NCBI GenBank assembly: GCA_035758845.1
Contig: DASTVZ010000052.1
Span: forward strand, 10,105 to 74,104
Direction: 5' to 3'
From: JALZOC01 sp035758845
GTDB lineage: Bacteria; Acidobacteriota; Vicinamibacteria; Vicinamibacterales; 2-12-FULL-66-21
Length of the DNA stretch: 64,000 nucleotides
Shown: positions 59,964-64,000 of the stretch, in pieces
How positions within the stretch are numbered: position 1 is the first letter of the stretch
Layout of the letters: every line of letters starts with the position of its first letter
Made by a program: the position numbers and the translations under genes
The notes under the pieces: generated by a model
Told to the model about the DNA's origin: nothing
Databases searched by the model: none
The model's input: the letters and a program-made list of their open reading frames with translations, nothing else

Positions 59964-61202
59964 ATGAAAATTTCTGATGTCCGCGCGACGACCGTGACCG
60001 TCCCGCTCGAGGCGCCTTTACGGCATGCCAACGGCTGCCACTGGGGGCGTTTCGTCCGAACAATCGTGGAGATCGAGAGCGATACAGGGCTCGTCGGCCT
60101 CGGCGAAATGGGCGGCGGCGGCGAATCGGCAATCGCAACGGTTCTGGCGTTGAGATCGTCGCTCGTCGGCCGCGATCCCGCGCGTCTTGAAGAGCTGCGC
60201 TTTCTGCTGTCGAATCCGACCGCGTCGCTCTACAACAATCGGACGCAAGTCGTTGCCGCGCTCGAATTCGCGTGTCTCGATCTGCTCGGGCAGGCGTGGG
60301 GCGTGCCGGTATGCGACATCCTCGGCGGTCGAGTTCGCGACCGCGTGCCGTTTGCGTCCTACGTCTTCTATCGCTACGCGAACTCACGTGGCCAGGGCAC
60401 CGTGCGGACCCCCGAACAGGTCGTTGCATTTGCCCGCGCACTGAAGCAGCAATATGGATTTCGCACGCACAAGATGAAAGGCGGCGTGTTCCCGCTCGAG
60501 TACGATCTCGAGTGTTATCGTGCCCTCGCCGCAGCGCTTCCCGGGGACAGCTTTCGTTTCGATCCGAACGCGGTCTGGACGACCGAGCAGGCGATTCGAT
60601 TCGGACGCGCGATCGAAGATCTCGACAACGACTATCTCGAGGATCCTGTGTTCGGTCTCAATGGCATGCGGCGCGCTCGAGAACGGCTTCGCGTGCCGCT
60701 GGCAACCAATACGGTAGTCGTCAACTTCGAGCAGCTTGCCGCCAACGTGTTGCAGCCTGCCGTCGACGTGATTCTCCTCGATACAACATTCTGGGGAGGC
60801 ATTCGCCCGTGTGTGAGGGCCGCCGGCGTCTGCGAGACCTTTCAGCTCGGCGTTGCCGTTCACTCATCCGGCGAGCTCGGCATTCAGCTCGCGACGATGC
60901 TTCATCTCGGAGCGGTCGTCCCGAATCTATCGTTTGCCGCGGACGCTCACTATCACCACCTGGCTGACGACATCGTCGAGGGAGGAAAACTGCAGTACGA
61001 GGAGGGCGCGATTCGCGTTCCCGACGGCCCGGGCCTTGGCGTGCGGCTCGATCGAAAGAAACTCGCGAAATACGCCGATCTCTATCGCGAACTGGGCAAC
61101 TACGGGTACGATCAGGATCCGGGCCGCCCAGGCTGGGCGCCCCTCGTGCCGAACGACCGCTGGGCCGACCCCAGCGATGACCGGGAGCCCTTTGTTGACT
61201 GA
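59964..61202 (+). CDS. Enolase-superfamily dehydratase (glucarate dehydratase-like)
   Basis: 412 residues. Family residues are in place: HKMKGG with Lys170 and Lys172, Asp200 (FDPNAVW), Glu226 (LEDPVF), Asn249 (ATNT), and His300 in HSSGELGIQLATM. This pattern matches glucarate dehydratase, which removes water from glucarate/idarate to make a 5-keto-4-deoxy sugar acid. The stop overlaps the TTG start of the uronate isomerase gene, so the two are coupled. Exact sugar acid is not certain. Confidence 0.88.
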   Translation: MKISDVRATTVTVPLEAPLRHANGCHWGRFVRTIVEIESDTGLVGLGEMGGGGESAIATVLALRSSLVGRDPARLEELRFLLSNPTASLYNNRTQVVAALEFACLDLLGQAWGVPVCDILGGRVRDRVPFASYVFYRYANSRGQGTVRTPEQVVAFARALKQQYGFRTHKMKGGVFPLEYDLECYRALAAALPGDSFRFDPNAVWTTEQAIRFGRAIEDLDNDYLEDPVFGLNGMRRARERLRVPLATNTVVVNFEQLAANVLQPAVDVILLDTTFWGGIRPCVRAAGVCETFQLGVAVHSSGELGIQLATMLHLGAVVPNLSFAADAHYHHLADDIVEGGKLQYEEGAIRVPDGPGLGVRLDRKKLAKYADLYRELGNYGYDQDPGRPGWAPLVPNDRWADPSDDREPFVD

Positions 61203-62508
61203 CGACCTCCGTTCTTCGCCGGATAACACCGCGCTGACGCGTGTCGAAGACGTGCGGCGTGAGACCGCGCGCATCGTGACCGAGACGATCGTCTTCGACA
61301 TGCACACACATCTCTTCCCGCCCGAGTTCGGTCCGTTGTCGAAGTGGGGGATCGACAATCTGCTGACCTATCACTATCTCGTCGCCGAAGTGATGCGCGC
61401 AACCGACGTGCGCCCCGATCGATTCCGGCACATGTCGCAAGCCGCGCAGGCCGACTTGATCTGGGACGCGCTTTTCGTGCAGAGCACGCCACTCTCGGAA
61501 GCGACGCGCGGTGTGGTTCGCGTGCTGTCGGCCTTGGGGATCGATCCCAACAAACGCGACTTGCGGCAAGCACGGGAATTCTTCCGCGACACGACGGCCG
61601 AACAGCAGGTCGATCTGGTCTTCGACCGCGCTCGCGTCTCGGCTGTGGTGATGACCAACGATCCATTCGATCCGGCGGAGGCTGAGTTATGGCGCAAGGG
61701 GCGTCCGGCGGATCCCCGATTCAGGGCCGCGCTGCGGATCGATCCGCTCCTCAACGATTGGGACGCCGCGCGGCGCGCGTTGTTGGCGGCCGGATACGAT
61801 GTCGGCGCACAGGTTGATCAACGAGCAATGAGCGAGGCGCGGCGCTTTGTCGGCGAGTGGATCGAACGGATGGATCCGTTCTATCTAGCCGTGTCGCTGC
61901 CAGATGATTTTCAATGGCCGGAAGACAGTCCGCGTGGTCAATTGATCGAACATGTCGTGCTGCCGGCCTGCCGCGAGCATCGGTTGCCGTTTGCCATGAT
62001 GATCGGCGTGCGGCGTGCCGTGAATCCCGCCCTCGGCGATGCGGGAGACGGTCTTGGACGCGCCGACGTGTCATCGATCCACCGGCTTTGCCGACTGCAT
62101 CCGGACAACCGGTTTCTCGTGACGATGCTCTCGAGGGAGAATCAGCACGAACTGTGCGTCGCGGCGCGGAAGTTTGCCAACCTGATGCCGTTCGGGTGCT
62201 GGTGGTTTCTCAATAATCCGTCGATTATTTCGGAGATCACTCGTGAGCGGCTCGAGCTCCTCGGCCCGACATTCGTGCCGCAGCATTCGGATGCGCGGAT
62301 TCTGGAGCAACTCCTCTATAAATGGCCGCACTCGCGACGCGATATCGCGAATGCGCTCGTGGATCAGTACGTCGGCTTGGTGGAGAATGGCCGCAGCGTC
62401 AGCGGCGCAGAGATCGCGCGCGACGTGCGCCGGCTGTTCTCCGAGAACTTTCTGAACTGGACTGGCCGTTCATCGCTCGTTGCCGCGGCGCCTGCCGTGT
62501 CACACTGA
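61195..62508 (+). CDS. Glucuronate/uronate isomerase-like (UxaC family) protein
   Basis: 437 residues from the TTG at 61195, supported by GGGAG at 61183-61187 and by conserved sequence before the first ATG (at 61300). Metal ligands His37 and His39 in FDMHTHLFPP, and the late FGCWWFLNNPSIISEIT and LVGLVENG-like parts, match the uronate isomerase amidohydrolase fold. Converts glucuronate or a related uronate to fructuronate. Sits with the glucarate-dehydratase-like gene in a likely hexuronate or aldarate catabolic pair. Confidence 0.85.
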   Translation: MTDDLRSSPDNTALTRVEDVRRETARIVTETIVFDMHTHLFPPEFGPLSKWGIDNLLTYHYLVAEVMRATDVRPDRFRHMSQAAQADLIWDALFVQSTPLSEATRGVVRVLSALGIDPNKRDLRQAREFFRDTTAEQQVDLVFDRARVSAVVMTNDPFDPAEAELWRKGRPADPRFRAALRIDPLLNDWDAARRALLAAGYDVGAQVDQRAMSEARRFVGEWIERMDPFYLAVSLPDDFQWPEDSPRGQLIEHVVLPACREHRLPFAMMIGVRRAVNPALGDAGDGLGRADVSSIHRLCRLHPDNRFLVTMLSRENQHELCVAARKFANLMPFGCWWFLNNPSIISEITRERLELLGPTFVPQHSDARILEQLLYKWPHSRRDIANALVDQYVGLVENGRSVSGAEIARDVRRLFSENFLNWTGRSSLVAAAPAVSH

Positions 62509-62521
62509 CTGAAGGACACTT

Positions 62522-62962
62522 ATGATCACACTCACGTTGCTGCTCGCTCTGATGTCGAGCCCGCAGGAAAATCAGCAGGAACGTCCCAAAGTACCGAAGG
62601 ATTCGATCATGCTCGTGGTCACGGGCTGTTTGAAAGGCCGGGTCCTCGCTGTCTCCGATGTCCGCCAGGAAGACACACAGAGCGGCCCGATCGTGAAATC
62701 GAAGTCGTTCCGTGTCGCCGGCAAGAAGGACATCATGAAAGAGGTCAAGGAGCACGATGGCCACCTCGTCGATGTCACCGGCATCGTCAAGAAGTCCGCG
62801 CTCATCGAGCCGGGCATCAAGGTCGGTAAGAGCGTGACGATTGGCGGCGGTCCACCGGTGGCAGGATCAGGCGGCGCGACGCCGATTCCAAATGAATACA
62901 TCCCGGTCCTTGACGCCGAATCGGTGCGGATGCGCGCCAATAGCTGCGGCAGCGGGAATTAG
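62522..62962 (+). CDS. Secreted small protein, unknown function
   Basis: 146 residues. Short signal-like start (MITLTLLLALMSSP), possibly with a lipid-free cleavage near residue 14. The core VVTGCLKGRVLAVSDV and KEHDGHLVDVTGIVKKSAL resemble a small beta-barrel of the OB type found in secreted proteins of this phylum. The end is a glycine-rich stretch. The hairpin-forming 11-bp array follows its stop. Confidence 0.6.
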   Translation: MITLTLLLALMSSPQENQQERPKVPKDSIMLVVTGCLKGRVLAVSDVRQEDTQSGPIVKSKSFRVAGKKDIMKEVKEHDGHLVDVTGIVKKSALIEPGIKVGKSVTIGGGPPVAGSGGATPIPNEYIPVLDAESVRMRANSCGSGN

Positions 62963-63030
62963 GGGTCAGAGGGGGGTCAAACCGGGGGTCGGTGCAGGGT
63001 CTGACCCCGGTTTGACCCCCGTCTGACCCG
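62962..63030. terminator. Inverted 11-bp word array, likely bidirectional terminator
   Basis: Three copies of ggggtcagagg-type words (62962-62994) and three of ggtctgacccc-type words (62998-63030) face each other. The arms pair over most of ~27 bp (GGGTCAGA, then GGGGGTCAAACCGGGG). It lies between convergent genes, and each stop codon touches an arm. No long T-run, so termination efficiency is untested. Confidence 0.7.
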
Positions 63031-64000
63031 CTACAGCGTGTTGTAAACGAGCGCGATGAAATCGTTTGACGAGATCATTCCCTTGCCCCACTCGGCGTCG
63101 AACTGAGCGCTCGGCTTGGCCGCCTGAACCTGAGCCAGTGTTTTCTTATCGCGCTTCATCGCCCGGACACGGTCGCGAATGGTCGCGATGACGCGTCGGT
63201 ACTTCAGCAGGCCGGCGTGGTCCGAAAGCCGCCCGTGGCCCGGCACGATCCGGGTGCGCGCGTTGGTCATGGCCAGCGCGCGATCGGCGCCCGCGATCAT
63301 GCCGTTGATGCTGCCCCCTGTCGACGCATCGATGAACGGATAACCGCCGTTGTGAAACACATCACCCATGTGGAGCACGTTCGCACGGGTGTAATGGACG
63401 AACAGGTCGGTGTCGGTGTGGGCCGCCGCAACGTGGATGACAGCCACCAGCTCACCGTTCATCGTGAGCGATCGCTTGTCCGAAAGTGTGTCCGTCGGCA
63501 GTCCCCCCGCCGGGGCCGGCTCGAAGTGCATGCCGAGCAAGTCATGCGGCTGGGTCAGACGCGTTTTGGTGTTGACGTGCGCGAGCACCGACGCACCCGC
63601 GTCGCGGAAGTGTGAGTTATTGTCGACGTGATCGAAATGCCAGTGCGTGTTGACCAGCGTGCGGATCGTGCCGCCGCCGAGCCCGTCGAGCATGGATTTC
63701 AATTGCGGCCATGCCGGCTGCATGAACGAATCAACGACAAGCTTTCCCTCGTAGCCGTGCAGCACGACGACGTTGCCACCGGGTCCGGAGAGCATGGCGA
63801 GTCGATCGGTGAGTCTTGTCGTCGTGATCGGTAGCGAACCCATGCGCGCGCGAAGAGCAGCGACCGCGTCGGTCGGCGCTGTCTCGGCTTGCCGCGCCTC
63901 GCCGGATGACCGGGCGTGCAGCGCCGGCAGATTCCGAACGACGGCTGCGCCACCGGCAATCACAGCGGCGTAACGAAGAAACTCGCGGCGCGGACGCTCG
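63031..64000 (-). CDS. Tat-exported MBL-fold metallo-hydrolase, 5' end outside window
   Basis: The frame stays open to the window edge; 323 codons are visible and the start lies beyond 64000. The visible N-terminus RPRREFLRYAAV is a twin-arginine signal (RREFLRYAA), so the protein is exported folded. The metal-site motif THWHFDHVD and later GDVFHNGG and VPGHGRLSD are those of the metallo-beta-lactamase superfamily. The substrate is unknown; relatives hydrolyse lactams, lactones or glyoxalase thioesters. An internal GTG at 63963 is not a real start. Confidence 0.88.
   Translation of the reverse strand, partial: ERPRREFLRYAAVIAGGAAVVRNLPALHARSSGEARQAETAPTDAVAALRARMGSLPITTTRLTDRLAMLSGPGGNVVVLHGYEGKLVVDSFMQPAWPQLKSMLDGLGGGTIRTLVNTHWHFDHVDNNSHFRDAGASVLAHVNTKTRLTQPHDLLGMHFEPAPAGGLPTDTLSDKRSLTMNGELVAVIHVAAAHTDTDLFVHYTRANVLHMGDVFHNGGYPFIDASTGGSINGMIAGADRALAMTNARTRIVPGHGRLSDHAGLLKYRRVIATIRDRVRAMKRDKKTLAQVQAAKPSAQFDAEWGKGMISSNDFIALVYNTL

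Noticed and set aside
1925..63030. CRISPR arrays
   Set aside because: The periodic arrays have units of only 7-11 bp without spacers, and no cas gene is in the window.
1..64000. tRNA or rRNA genes
   Set aside because: I searched by eye for T-loop (GGTTCRA) and CCA-end patterns with matching arms and found none that could fold as tRNA; no rRNA-like sequence was seen.

Overview
The window is about 64 kb of GC-rich, densely packed bacterial chromosome. Two VWA proteins of the 'acidobacterial VWFA-related' type, a DUF2277 protein, a tricorn-type protease, an S9 peptidase and several large secreted proteins of unknown function together suggest Acidobacteriota, probably a Vicinamibacteria-like lineage. 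That assignment is inferred from gene content. I found no rRNA, tRNA, CRISPR array, prophage or insertion sequence, and no gene-free stretch longer than 300 bases.

Layout. 1-5871 is a minus-strand run: a partial MrfA-like helicase, an alanine/glycine symporter, an SDR, a DUF547 protein and an alpha/beta hydrolase. 5964-9680 holds a heme membrane protein, a small basic protein, a VanZ-like protein and a secreted esterase. 9677-15213 is a minus-strand run with a YjbQ-like protein, a secreted duplicated-domain protein, a membrane protein, VOC, cystathionine beta-synthase, DUF2277 and VWA. 15376-22960 has an S9 peptidase, a truncated ECF sigma factor, a lipoprotein/propeller pair, a CE1 esterase and a decayed TPR membrane gene. 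22950-30249 has a heme-c/HhH fusion, two transporters, a YdeI-like protein, PEP carboxylase and a triple-HhH protein. 30424-35420 is a sulfate-uptake operon (porin, binding protein, CysT, CysW, CysA) with an unusual leader. 35698-49488 holds signalling, transport, cell-wall, polyphosphate and mechanosensitive-channel genes. 49490-64000 has argininosuccinate synthase, an Lhr helicase, the tricorn protease, a hexuronate-catabolism pair and a Tat-exported MBL hydrolase cut by the window edge.

Two signals stand out. The first is upstream of the sulfate operon: a near-consensus promoter, an apparently leaderless 24-codon ORF with four cysteine codons in five positions, and then an intrinsic terminator just before the porin start. 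This has the architecture of a cysteine-sensing transcription attenuator; polycysteine leader ORFs are known for mycobacterial sulfur genes, but I know of none in this phylum. The second is a set of short degenerate word arrays with exact periods of 7, 9, 10 or 11 bp. They sit at gene ends, form inverted pairs between convergent genes, and in four genes have become part of the coding sequence.

Most genes run in short same-strand operons with 1-25 bp overlaps. Several starts were moved downstream, or to GTG/TTG codons, because the upstream extension was repeat DNA or lacked a ribosome binding site.
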